The notes under the pieces: generated by a model | Told to the model about the DNA's origin: nothing | The model's input: only the letters and a program-made list of their open reading frames with translations | Databases searched by the model: none | In this document: one piece after another, positions 53,513-61,788 of the stretch | Position numbering within the stretch: position 1 is the stretch's first letter | Layout of the letters: each line of letters begins with the position of its first letter | Made by a program: the position numbers and the translations under genes | Assembly (NCBI GenBank): GCA_963773465.1 | Contig: CAVZBF010000004.1 | Location: 1,736,001 to 1,800,000, forward strand | Source of the DNA: VBAS01 sp963773465 | Lineage (GTDB): Bacteria; Bacteroidota; Bacteroidia; Chitinophagales; Chitinophagaceae | DNA: 64,000 nucleotides | Direction: 5' to 3'

Positions 53513-54547
53513 ATGTTTGGAATCATCGGCAGTGGTAGTTGGGCAACGGCATTGGCAAAGATCCTTACAGATAATCATCATCACATCAATTGGCTCGTAA
53601 GATCAGGTGCAATGACCGAAGCCATCAGCAAACACCGGCAAAATCCTAATTATTTAAATGCTGTTGTTTTTGATATTTCCCTGCTTGCTCTTGATACCAA
53701 TATTTCAAAAGTATTTGCAGCGTCTGAGCATATTATTATTGCCACGCCATCGGCTTATGTTGCGGATACGCTGAAACCGTTATCAAAAAAAGACTTTGAG
53801 GGAAAAAAAATTATCTCAGCTGTTAAAGGAATTATTCCGCAGCAAAATATCTTGCTGAATGACTACCTGGAAAAAGAATTTAATGTAGAGCTGAAAGATT
53901 ATTTCACCATCATGGGCCCCTGCCATGCGGAAGAAGTAGCTGCAGAAAAGCTTTCTTACCTCACATTTTCAGGAGCCGATGAAGAAACTGCTGTTGAGAT
54001 TGCTACTTATTTTAAGAATGATTACCTCAATACTGTTGTGAATGATGATATATATGGCGTGCAGTTTGCCGCCATTCTTAAAAATATTTATGCGCTTGGC
54101 GCCGGTATTGCACATGGCCTGAAGTATGGTGATAATTTTTTAAGTGTGCTGATTGCTAACAGTGCAGATGAAATGGCTGGCTTTCTCAGGAATGTGGGCA
54201 TTCATAATATAGAAGTAGGAAAACATGAAGGTGAAGATCCGGTCACTCACAAACGCAGGGCAAACTATGCGGCCTCAGTTTATCTTGGGGATCTGCTTGT
54301 AACTTGCTATTCATTATATAGCCGTAACAGGACCTTCGGGGGTATGATCGGCAAAGGTTATTCAGTTAAAGCGGCACAAACGGAATTGAACATGGTTGCT
54401 GAAGGATATAATGCTTCAAAATCCATTTACATAATTAATAAGAATGTAAAATCAGAAATGCCGATCGCAGAAACTATTTATAAAATTTTATGGGAGCAGC
54501 TTTCACCTGAAGAAGGGTTTAAGCAGATTGAGGAAGCACTGGTTTGA
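53513..54547 (+). CDS. gpsA: Glycerol-3-phosphate dehydrogenase [NAD(P)+]
   Basis: The 344-aa protein starts MFGIIGSGSWATALAKIL with the dinucleotide-binding GxGxxA motif. It has LEKEFNVELKDYFTIMGPCHAEEVA near residue 125 (read in parts: KDYFTIMGPCHAEE) and the catalytic Lys region FAAILKNIYALGAGIAHGL near 187. It reduces dihydroxyacetone phosphate to glycerol-3-phosphate for phospholipid synthesis. Length is a little above the usual about 330 aa. It ends at a heptanucleotide repeat array. Confidence 0.9.
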   Translation: MFGIIGSGSWATALAKILTDNHHHINWLVRSGAMTEAISKHRQNPNYLNAVVFDISLLALDTNISKVFAASEHIIIATPSAYVADTLKPLSKKDFEGKKIISAVKGIIPQQNILLNDYLEKEFNVELKDYFTIMGPCHAEEVAAEKLSYLTFSGADEETAVEIATYFKNDYLNTVVNDDIYGVQFAAILKNIYALGAGIAHGLKYGDNFLSVLIANSADEMAGFLRNVGIHNIEVGKHEGEDPVTHKRRANYAASVYLGDLLVTCYSLYSRNRTFGGMIGKGYSVKAAQTELNMVAEGYNASKSIYIINKNVKSEMPIAETIYKILWEQLSPEEGFKQIEEALV

Positions 54548-54630
54548 TTATTAATTATTGATTACTGATTGTTTGTCCAAGACACCTGAGCTGCATTTCA
54601 TAATAATTAATAATCAATAATCAGTAATAT
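54547..54630. repeat. Paired heptanucleotide arrays between gpsA and hemW
   Basis: The left array reads ATTATTA, ATTATTG, ATTACTG, ATTGTTT (from 54547). The right array reads TAATAAT, TAATAAT, CAATAAT, CAGTAAT (to 54628). The units are reverse complements of one another, so the pair can fold. It separates two convergent genes. The first unit overlaps the gpsA stop codon. Confidence 0.65.
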
Positions 54631-54646
54631 TTAGATCACAACGACA

Positions 54647-55786
54647 TTAACTAACAAACAGCTCCGCCGCAATTCCATCAGCAAATAACTTTCCTTCCTT
54701 TGTCAGTATTAATTTATTTTCTTTCAGGATCATTTTACCGGCATCAATAAATTTTTGAGTTCGAACTCCGAACCCGGTAGCTATCGGGTCCGGACTCTGA
54801 ACTCCGAACTCCGAACTCTCAACTCTCTCCAGGTCCAATCCTTCAACGGTTCTCAACGAAGTCATGATATACTCATTCAATTGTTGAGCCGGCGTAAGCA
54901 TTTCTTTTTCAAACGGGATTTTATCCTTTGCAAGCGACTCTATATATATGGTGTTGTTAGCAATATTCCATTGCCTGATTTTTCCGTCAAACGAATGCGC
55001 GGAAGGCCCTAGCCCAAGATATTTTTTTCCCTGCCAGTAAGATGAATTATGACGGCTGCGAAAACCCGGTTTGGCAAAATTTGAAATTTCATAATGTTCA
55101 TAGCCTGCATCTTCCAGCCATTGCATCAACATCAAAAATTGTTCTGCCTGTTTTTCCTGTTGAACATCTTCTCTCTTTTTTTCCAATATCATTTTATGTA
55201 AAGGAGTTTTTGGCTCAACAGTAAGAGCATAACAGGAAATATGCGGAATGTTCAACGCAATTACTCTGTCTGCATTTTGTTTCCATTTTTCATTTGTAAG
55301 CAATGGATGGCCATAAATAAGGTCAATTGTTATATTGTCAAATTGTTTAATTGCCAATTGTAAATTGTCAATTGCCTGTTTTGCGTTGTGTGCCCGGTTC
55401 ATCCACGCAAGGTCCTCTTCAAAAAAACTTTGAACGCCAATGCTCAGGCGGTTGATGCCAATTTCTTTCCATCCTGTAAGTTTTTCTTCTGTTATATCAT
55501 CGGGATTTGCCTCAAGTGTTATTTCAGCGTCGTTCAAAACATGGAAAGTCTCACCGACCTTATCAAGCTGAGATTGTAAATCTGAAATCGTCAATAGCGA
55601 CGGGGTTCCTCCGCCGAAATAAATAGTTTCCACGATTTCGCTGCTCAAATAATCTTGTTGGAGTGCCGTCTCCTTCAATAAAGCTGCCAGTAATTCGTTT
55701 TTATACCGCAATGAGGTGGAAAAATGAAAGTTGCAATAGTGACAGGCTTGTTTGCAAAAAGGAATATGTATGTAAATCCCGGCCAA
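54647..55786 (-). CDS. hemW: Radical SAM heme chaperone HemW
   Basis: The 379-aa protein has the 4Fe-4S cysteines C11-x3-C15-x2-C18 in FCKQACHYCNF and lacks the fourth Cys of HemN, which marks it as HemW (haem-binding chaperone) rather than coproporphyrinogen dehydrogenase. GGGTPSLL follows near residue 59. A stretch near residues 320-343 (SSEFGVQSPDPIATGFGVRT) is encoded by a heptanucleotide repeat (54757-54829) and differs from the conserved surroundings. After it the usual C-terminal helix bundle resumes (LTKEGKLFADGIAAEL). Confidence 0.85.
   Translation of the reverse strand: MAGIYIHIPFCKQACHYCNFHFSTSLRYKNELLAALLKETALQQDYLSSEIVETIYFGGGTPSLLTISDLQSQLDKVGETFHVLNDAEITLEANPDDITEEKLTGWKEIGINRLSIGVQSFFEEDLAWMNRAHNAKQAIDNLQLAIKQFDNITIDLIYGHPLLTNEKWKQNADRVIALNIPHISCYALTVEPKTPLHKMILEKKREDVQQEKQAEQFLMLMQWLEDAGYEHYEISNFAKPGFRSRHNSSYWQGKKYLGLGPSAHSFDGKIRQWNIANNTIYIESLAKDKIPFEKEMLTPAQQLNEYIMTSLRTVEGLDLERVESSEFGVQSPDPIATGFGVRTQKFIDAGKMILKENKLILTKEGKLFADGIAAELFVS
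54757..54829. repeat. Heptanucleotide repeat inside the hemW coding region
   Basis: On the minus strand units GAGAGTT, GAGAGTT, CGGAGTT, CGGAGTT, CAGAGTC repeat every 7 bases, ending with GAGTTCGAACTC-type palindromes. The reading frame stays open through it. The same unit family occurs at 41611-41691 beside tRNA-Arg. Confidence 0.75.
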
Positions 55787-55812
55787 ATAAAATATTTTTG
55801 AATATCCTTTGA

Positions 55813-57634
55813 ATGACTAACCCGGCAAAAATACAAAGCCATCTATCTGCAGCGTTGCTGTTTTTTGTTATTATTTTATCGCAAAACAATTTATCCGGAC
55901 AATCAGCCTATTTTCTTAATGCAAGATGTGTTGATAAAACTCCAGAGTTTTTAAAAAATGAAGCCGGCCTGCAAACAGAATTTTCTTCAAGATCAACTTG
56001 TATCGATTATGTAAACAAACTGCCTTCGTTACTCCAGGCAAAAGGTTTTGTAACAGCTTCACTGGATAGTATTTTGTTTGACACGACTTCAGCGAAATTG
56101 GTCATTTATCTTGGACAACAATACAAATGGGCGCATATAAAAACGGTTGCAGATCCGCAGGTGCTCGCAGTTTCCGGCTGGAATGAAAAGTTGTTTGCTG
56201 ATAAGCCGATCAATTTTGATCAGCTTAAAGCGCTGCAGGAAAATATGCTTGTGTATCTTGAAAACAACGGCTATCCTTTTGGAAAAGTTTTTCTTGATAG
56301 CATCAACCTGATTGAAGATGGCGTTACAGCAACTCTTATAATTGATAAAGGCCCTCTTTATAAAATTGACAGTATCCGCATATATGGCAATGCCAAAATT
56401 TCGAATGAATTCTTACAACGTTATCTTGAAATTCCTAATGGCAGTATTTACAGCAGGGAAAAATTACTTCGCATATCGAGAAAAATCCAGGAGCTCAGCT
56501 TTGTGCAGGAAGAACAGCCATCTAACATGAGTTTGCTGGGTACCGGCTCAGTGCTGAACTTATATTTGAAACAAAGACGCAGCAGCCAGGTAAATGCACT
56601 CATTGGTTTTTTGCCAAATAATGACCAACTTTCATCAAAGAAGGTTTTAATAACCGGAGAGGCAAACATACATCTTCGAAATGCATTCGGCGGAGGCGAG
56701 GCGCTGGGGCTTAACTGGCAACAGTTACAGGTAAAATCGCCGCGACTGAATATTTTTTACAGGCATCCTTATTTGTTTCATTCTCCATTCGGAATTGATT
56801 TTTCATTTGACATGCTTCGAAAGGACAGCAGTTATCTGAATATAAATCTGCAATTTCGGCACCAGTTATGTGCTTTCCGAATCAGAATCAGGAAAAATTT
56901 TTCTTCAGCATTTTCAAACCATCATCAGCCAGGGTGGTGTTAATGATGCAAAAGTTATTGCCACAAAAACATTACCCGATATTGCCGATGTTAGTTCTTT
57001 AAGCATTGGGGTAGAATATGACAAGAATAAAACCAACTATCGCTTTAATCCGAAAAGCGGCTACGAGTTTCGGATAGGTGGCTCGGCCGGCACAAAGAAG
57101 ATCAGGAAGAATAATGAAATACTGGAATTAAAAGACCCATCTGACCCGTCATTTGAGTTTGATAAATTATATGATACGGTAAAGTTGAAATCCTATCAAT
57201 TAAGATTGATAAACTTTATTGCCAAATACTTTCCTGTCGGGAAACAAAGCACCATTAAGACGGCCGTTAACAGCGGTGTTCTTTTTAGCGATAATATTTT
57301 TAGAAATGAACTATTTCAAATCGGCGGCTATAAAACGCTGAGGGGTTTTGATGAAGAAAGTCAATACGTATCGCAGTATGCTGTCGGCACACTGGAGTAT
57401 CGTTATCTTATCGGTCTAAATTCCTTTTTCTTTGGATTTCTTGATGGCGGATGGGCAAGAAACAGCAGCCGGGATTCAAAATACACACATACTTATTTTG
57501 GGACAGGGCTTGGGTTGGCATTAGAAACAAAGGCTGGTATTTTTAATTTGGTGTGGGCGGTTGGCAAAAGAGACGATATACCTTTTAACCTGCGGCAATC
57601 GAAGATTCATTTTGGCTTTGTAAATTATTTTTAG
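55813..57634 (+). pseudogene. POTRA/beta-barrel outer membrane protein (Omp85 superfamily) split by an apparent +1 frameshift
   Basis: Frame one (55813-56943) has a signal peptide and POTRA-like repeats (YKIDSIRIYGNAKISNEFLQ near residue 180). Frame two (to 57634) holds the barrel with FRNELFQIGGYKTLRGFDEE, the Omp85 core motif region (an RGF in loop L6), and ends VNYF. Removing one base at TTTCGGC near 56857 joins them as LQF-GTSYVLSESESGKIF. Restored, it is about 607 aa and would belong to the BamA/TamA/ShlB superfamily. A TATTTTTG element at 55793-55800 lies 12 bases before the start. Confidence 0.75.
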
Positions 57635-57688
57635 AGAACTGCGCTTTCTTTTTAAACCATAAAACACTTTAATACTTTTGCGTCTCGC

Positions 57689-58660
57689 ATGAAGCATCTC
57701 TATCCACTCTTATTTTTTATTTTTTTGTACCCGGTGGCGCTTTTTGCCCAGGTGGATTCTACTGCTGTTCAACAAGACACCTTACGGGAAGATTCAGTAA
57801 AGCCAAAACCCAAACCGCGAATAAACAGGGATTCAACCCGGCAAAAAGATGCATCAATTTTACAAACTCTTCAGATCGATAGCGCAGGGAGAAAGGATTC
57901 AATTCGCATACACGATTCGTTGAGATCGGTACAACAAATTGCCGACTCGGTTCAAAGAAAAATAACTGAAGCAAGACCTGCGGAAATTTTAAAAGAAGGA
58001 ACAAAAAAGGTTTTTATCGGAAAGGAATGGCTTTTTTATTATTTGATATTGTTGTTAATAATATTTGGATTGCTGCGCCGGGCTTTTGCAAAATATTTTT
58101 ATGACCTGTTCAGAGTTTTTTTTAAAACCACATTAAAGCAGCGGCAAACCCAGGAGCAATTACTTCAGTCACCCCTTCCTTCCGTCTTCATGAATGTTTT
58201 TTTCATTTTGTCTGCAGGTCTGTATGTGAATTTCCTGCTTCAGCATTTTCAACTAGTTATTGCCGAAAATTTTTGGCTGCAATATGCTTATTGTGCAGCC
58301 GGCCTGGCTTCTATTTATATTGTAAAATTTATGGGGCTAAAAATTACCGGCTGGCTGTTGAATGTAAGCAATGCCACGGATGCGTACATTTTTATTGTAT
58401 TTATTATAAATAAAATGCTGGGCATATTCCTTTTGCCTTTTCTGCCTTTCTTAGCCTTTAGTAACGAGCCTTTGTACAGCACGGCGATGATCATTTCCTG
58501 GTTTGGTATTGGTTTGCTTCTGATTTATAGATTTATTTTATCATATGGAGCTATACGTAAAGAGGTAAATCTCAACTCTTTTCATTTCATTTTATATATT
58601 CTGGGTTTTGAAGTTGTGCCACTTTTACTGATTTACAAGTTGTTATTGGTCATTTTTTAA
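57689..58660 (+). CDS. DUF4271 membrane protein
   Basis: The 323-aa protein has a signal-peptide-like start (ending ALFAQ), a polar periplasmic region rich in Ser/Asp/Lys (about residues 25-105) and about eight membrane spans to the C-terminus. The arrangement and its position directly before hemD match DUF4271 proteins of Bacteroidota, whose function is not known. A TACTTTTG element (57673-57680) is 8 bases before the ATG. Confidence 0.75.
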   Translation: MKHLYPLLFFIFLYPVALFAQVDSTAVQQDTLREDSVKPKPKPRINRDSTRQKDASILQTLQIDSAGRKDSIRIHDSLRSVQQIADSVQRKITEARPAEILKEGTKKVFIGKEWLFYYLILLLIIFGLLRRAFAKYFYDLFRVFFKTTLKQRQTQEQLLQSPLPSVFMNVFFILSAGLYVNFLLQHFQLVIAENFWLQYAYCAAGLASIYIVKFMGLKITGWLLNVSNATDAYIFIVFIINKMLGIFLLPFLPFLAFSNEPLYSTAMIISWFGIGLLLIYRFILSYGAIRKEVNLNSFHFILYILGFEVVPLLLIYKLLLVIF

Positions 58661-58679
58661 AAAGAACTCATTAGCTTTG
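58646..58679 (+). promoter_or_regulatory. Bacteroidota-type promoter before hemD
   Basis: TAGCTTTG (58672-58679) matches the TAnnTTTG -7 element and a TTG at 58646-58648 is spaced 26 bases upstream, as expected for the -33 element. The hemD ATG is 22 bases downstream. Confidence 0.5.
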
Positions 58680-58701
58680 CGGACAATTTAGCCGAACCAG
58701 T

Positions 58702-59493
58702 ATGGTAAAAAACGGGAAAGCTGTTACCACAGCTACACAAGTGAAAAAGATTTTGATTACCCAACCGAGGCCGGAAAGTGACAAATCGCCTTACTATGAG
58801 CTTTCAAGAAAGTATAGTTTGGAGCTCGATTTTCATCCATTTATCAAGCTTGAGCCGATTCCGGGAAAAGAATTCCGCAAGCAAAAGATAGAAATACAGA
58901 ATTATACCGGTGTGATCTTTACAAGTCGCAACGCTATCGATCATTTTTTCCGTACTTGTGAAGAGCTTAAGATCAACGTATCGCAGGATACAAAGTATTT
59001 CTGTATCACGGAAGCGGTGGCGCTTTATCTTCAAAAATTTATTCTTTACAGGAAAAGAAAAGTTTTTTATGGCGCAGATGGTTCGAACAAAAGCTTGTTT
59101 GATGTAATCAACAAACATAAGAGTAACGAGAAATTCCTCTATGTATGTTCAGAAAACCAGCAGGATAACGAAATAGTGAATTGGTTAAAAAACAATAGCT
59201 GCGAATTCGTACTGGGCTTTATGTATCGCACCCGCAGCAATGATATAAAAGTGTTTCTTGAAGAAAAAGAGTATGATGTTATTTGCTTTTTTACTCCGAG
59301 TGGTGTAAAGAGCCTTTTCGATAACATTCCAAAGTACAGGCAGAATGGAACCGTGATCGGCGCATTTGGAAGCAATACCATGAGAGCCGTAGAAGAAGCT
59401 GGCTTAACGCTTGAAATAAAAGCACCTCAGCCACAAACCCCTAGTATGGTCGCCGCTTTAGAACAATTTATTTTGGCGCACAAGAAAAAATAA
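58702..59493 (+). CDS. hemD: Uroporphyrinogen-III synthase
   Basis: The 263-aa protein has the two-domain synthase fold: KKILITQPRPESDKSPYYEL at the N-terminus, GVIFTSRNAIDHFF near residue 70, and VICFFTPSGVKSLFDNIP near 193 (the F-TSPSG-type region). It cyclises hydroxymethylbilane to uroporphyrinogen III, the common precursor of haem and corrinoids. HemD is poorly conserved in general, so the assignment leans also on the DUF4271 neighbour. A terminator follows at 59521. Confidence 0.85.
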   Translation: MVKNGKAVTTATQVKKILITQPRPESDKSPYYELSRKYSLELDFHPFIKLEPIPGKEFRKQKIEIQNYTGVIFTSRNAIDHFFRTCEELKINVSQDTKYFCITEAVALYLQKFILYRKRKVFYGADGSNKSLFDVINKHKSNEKFLYVCSENQQDNEIVNWLKNNSCEFVLGFMYRTRSNDIKVFLEEKEYDVICFFTPSGVKSLFDNIPKYRQNGTVIGAFGSNTMRAVEEAGLTLEIKAPQPQTPSMVAALEQFILAHKKK

Positions 59494-59520
59494 AGAAACA
59501 AGAATTTGGTAGAATAATTG

Positions 59521-59543
59521 AAGGCACTTAATTGTGCCTTTTT
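59521..59543 (+). terminator. Rho-independent terminator after hemD
   Basis: AAGGCAC-TTAATT-GTGCCTT is a perfect 7-bp stem with 6-base loop, followed by T bases, 28 bases after the hemD stop. Confidence 0.75.
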
Positions 59544-59588
59544 GTTTGCTTACTTTACTTAAATACGAACTTCACGTCCTTTAACGCA

Positions 59589-61649
59589 ATGCATCAATTC
59601 ACAAATAAACTTATTGAAGAAACAAGCCCTTACCTGCTTCAGCATGCGCATAATCCTGTAAACTGGTTTCCGTGGGGAGAAGAGGCCTTGAACCTGGCCA
59701 AGGAAGAAAACAAACCTATTCTTGTCAGCATTGGTTACTCGGCTTGCCATTGGTGTCATGTAATGGAAAAGGAAAGTTTTGAAAATGAGGAAACGGCAGG
59801 CATTATGAATACCCATTTCATCAATATTAAAATTGATCGTGAGGAGCGACCGGACCTCGATCATGTTTATATGGATGCGGTGCAGGCAATGACCGGAAGT
59901 GGTGGCTGGCCACTGAATGTTTTCCTGACACCTGACGCAAAACCATTTTATGGTGGCACTTATTTTCCGCCAAGGAGAGCATTTAATCGCCCTTCATGGC
60001 AGGAAGTGCTGCAGGGAGTAAAAGAAGCATTTACACAAAGGAGAAATGAGATTGATGCACAAGCTGAAAACTTGACTGAGCATTTAACACAGTCAAACAG
60101 TTTTGGAATTTCGGCTCCGTCAGAAATTGATTTTTTTACAAAAGAAAAAACCCAGGAAGCGTTTGGCAACATGATGAAAAATGCTGATAAGAAATGGGGA
60201 GGTTTTGGCAGTGCGCCAAAATTTCCTCAATCATTCATTATTCAGTATTTGCTCAGGTTTTTTTATGTCTATGAAAACAAAGAAGCGTTAGACCAGTCAT
60301 TGCTTAGTATTGATAAAATGATCGACGGGGGAATTTATGACCAGGTTGGCGGAGGCTTTGCCCGGTATTCAACAGACACCGAATGGCTGGTACCCCATTT
60401 TGAAAAAATGCTTTATGATAATGCGTTGCTTATTTCAATAATCAGTGAAGCATACCAGCTAACAAAAAACAAAAAATATAAAGAAGTAATTGAAGAAACT
60501 GTTGAATTTATACAACGGGAATTAATGCACCCGCAGGGAGGATTTTATGCTGCTTTGGATGCAGATAGTGAAGGAGAGGAAGGGAAGTTTTATGTTTGGA
60601 GTTATGAAGAAGTAAAAGATCTTTTAAAAGATAATGCAAATGTTTTTTGCGATTTTTTTGATATCACTGCTCAAGGCAATTGGGAAGAAAAAAACATTCC
60701 ACGAAGAAAAAGAACTGAAGAAGATTTTTGTAAAGAGAAGAATATTTCATTGGAGAAATTGAAAGAAATTATTCAGGAAGGAAAAAAAATATTACTGGAA
60801 AAACGAAGCGAAAGAATAAGACCGCAAACAGATGATAAAATCCTTTTGGGTTGGAATGCGCTGATGAATACGGCACTTTGCAAAGCGTTCGCTGCAACCG
60901 GAAATGAAAATTTCAGGCAACTGGCGATTGACAACATGCAATTTTTATTAAGCAGGTTTTCAAAAAATAAGGCAGGCGCATATTTTCATACATGGAAAAA
61001 TGATATAGCAAAACAACCCGCATTTCTTGACGATTATGCGTTTTTAATTCAGGCTTTGGTACAGTTACAGGAAATCACCGGGAACACTGACTATCTGGAA
61101 AAAGCCGGAGTTTTGATCGACGAAGTGGTTGCAAATTTCAGCGATACCGATACAGATTTTTTCTTTTACACCAACAAAAAACAGGAAGATATTGTTGTAA
61201 GAAAAAAGGAAGTGTATGACGGTGCGCAGCCATCTGGAAATGCAGTAATGGCGGACAATATGTATCGGTTAGGACTTTATTTTGACAAACCCGAATGGCG
61301 GGAAAAAAGTCTCCGGATGATCAATTCCCTCGGTAATGCCATCGTTCGTTATCCAACATCGTTTGGTGTGTGGGCTAATAGTGTTCTCGAACTAACAACA
61401 GGGATAAACGAAATTGCAGTTATTGCAGCCAATTCGCAGCATATTCTGTCACAGGTTCTTAAGGAGTACATTCCGTATAAAATAATCATGTCAGGAATAG
61501 AAGGAAGCAACTCTTTTCCACTTTTATCCGGTAAAGAAAAGGCTGAAACAACGTTGTATTTATGCCGGAATTATACCTGCGAAAAACCTGTTTCTACTAT
61601 TGCCGAGTTAATGGTTCTTATCAGGCGTAATAGATTAAAAATTAGTTGA
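59589..61649 (+). CDS. Thioredoxin-domain protein of the SSP411/YyaL (DUF255) family
   Basis: The ATG at 59589 (MHQFTNKLIEETSPYLLQHA) gives 686 aa; the open frame upstream to 59532 lies in the terminator. The N-terminal thioredoxin-like domain has ACHWCHVM (Cys-x-x-Cys near residue 55) and DREERPDLDHVYMDAVQAM. The rest is an alpha/alpha-toroid resembling N-acylglucosamine epimerase/glycosidase folds (YDQVGGGFARYSTDTEW near 260). Biological role is unsettled in the family. It is a single-gene unit. Confidence 0.85.
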   Translation: MHQFTNKLIEETSPYLLQHAHNPVNWFPWGEEALNLAKEENKPILVSIGYSACHWCHVMEKESFENEETAGIMNTHFINIKIDREERPDLDHVYMDAVQAMTGSGGWPLNVFLTPDAKPFYGGTYFPPRRAFNRPSWQEVLQGVKEAFTQRRNEIDAQAENLTEHLTQSNSFGISAPSEIDFFTKEKTQEAFGNMMKNADKKWGGFGSAPKFPQSFIIQYLLRFFYVYENKEALDQSLLSIDKMIDGGIYDQVGGGFARYSTDTEWLVPHFEKMLYDNALLISIISEAYQLTKNKKYKEVIEETVEFIQRELMHPQGGFYAALDADSEGEEGKFYVWSYEEVKDLLKDNANVFCDFFDITAQGNWEEKNIPRRKRTEEDFCKEKNISLEKLKEIIQEGKKILLEKRSERIRPQTDDKILLGWNALMNTALCKAFAATGNENFRQLAIDNMQFLLSRFSKNKAGAYFHTWKNDIAKQPAFLDDYAFLIQALVQLQEITGNTDYLEKAGVLIDEVVANFSDTDTDFFFYTNKKQEDIVVRKKEVYDGAQPSGNAVMADNMYRLGLYFDKPEWREKSLRMINSLGNAIVRYPTSFGVWANSVLELTTGINEIAVIAANSQHILSQVLKEYIPYKIIMSGIEGSNSFPLLSGKEKAETTLYLCRNYTCEKPVSTIAELMVLIRRNRLKIS

Positions 61650-61735
61650 TAGGCCGTACAATATTAGAGTCTGAAACCCGTTAGAACTTTTACCTCGTAA
61701 ATGAGGCTTGTGATTCAAAAAAATAAATATTATCC

Positions 61736-61769
61736 TTGTGATTCGGTTATACTCAAAATCTTATATTTG
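61736..61769 (+). promoter_or_regulatory. Bacteroidota-type promoter before gldK
   Basis: TTG (61736-61738) and TATATTTG (61762-61769, TAnnTTTG) are 26 bases apart, the same spacing as at hemD. The gldK ATG lies 19 bases further on. The GTG at 61738, which opens a longer frame, is therefore inside the promoter. Confidence 0.55.
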
Positions 61770-61788
61770 TCCTTTACCCTTTAAGTGT

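Noticed and set aside
54662..55786. hemN (coproporphyrinogen dehydrogenase)
   Set aside because: The motif is C-x3-C-x2-C followed by N-F, without the fourth Cys of HemN, which fits HemW.
61738..61788. GTG at 61738 as the gldK start, adding 17 residues
   Set aside because: It lies within a good promoter and destroys the lipoprotein signal; the ATG at 61789 gives a normal lipobox.
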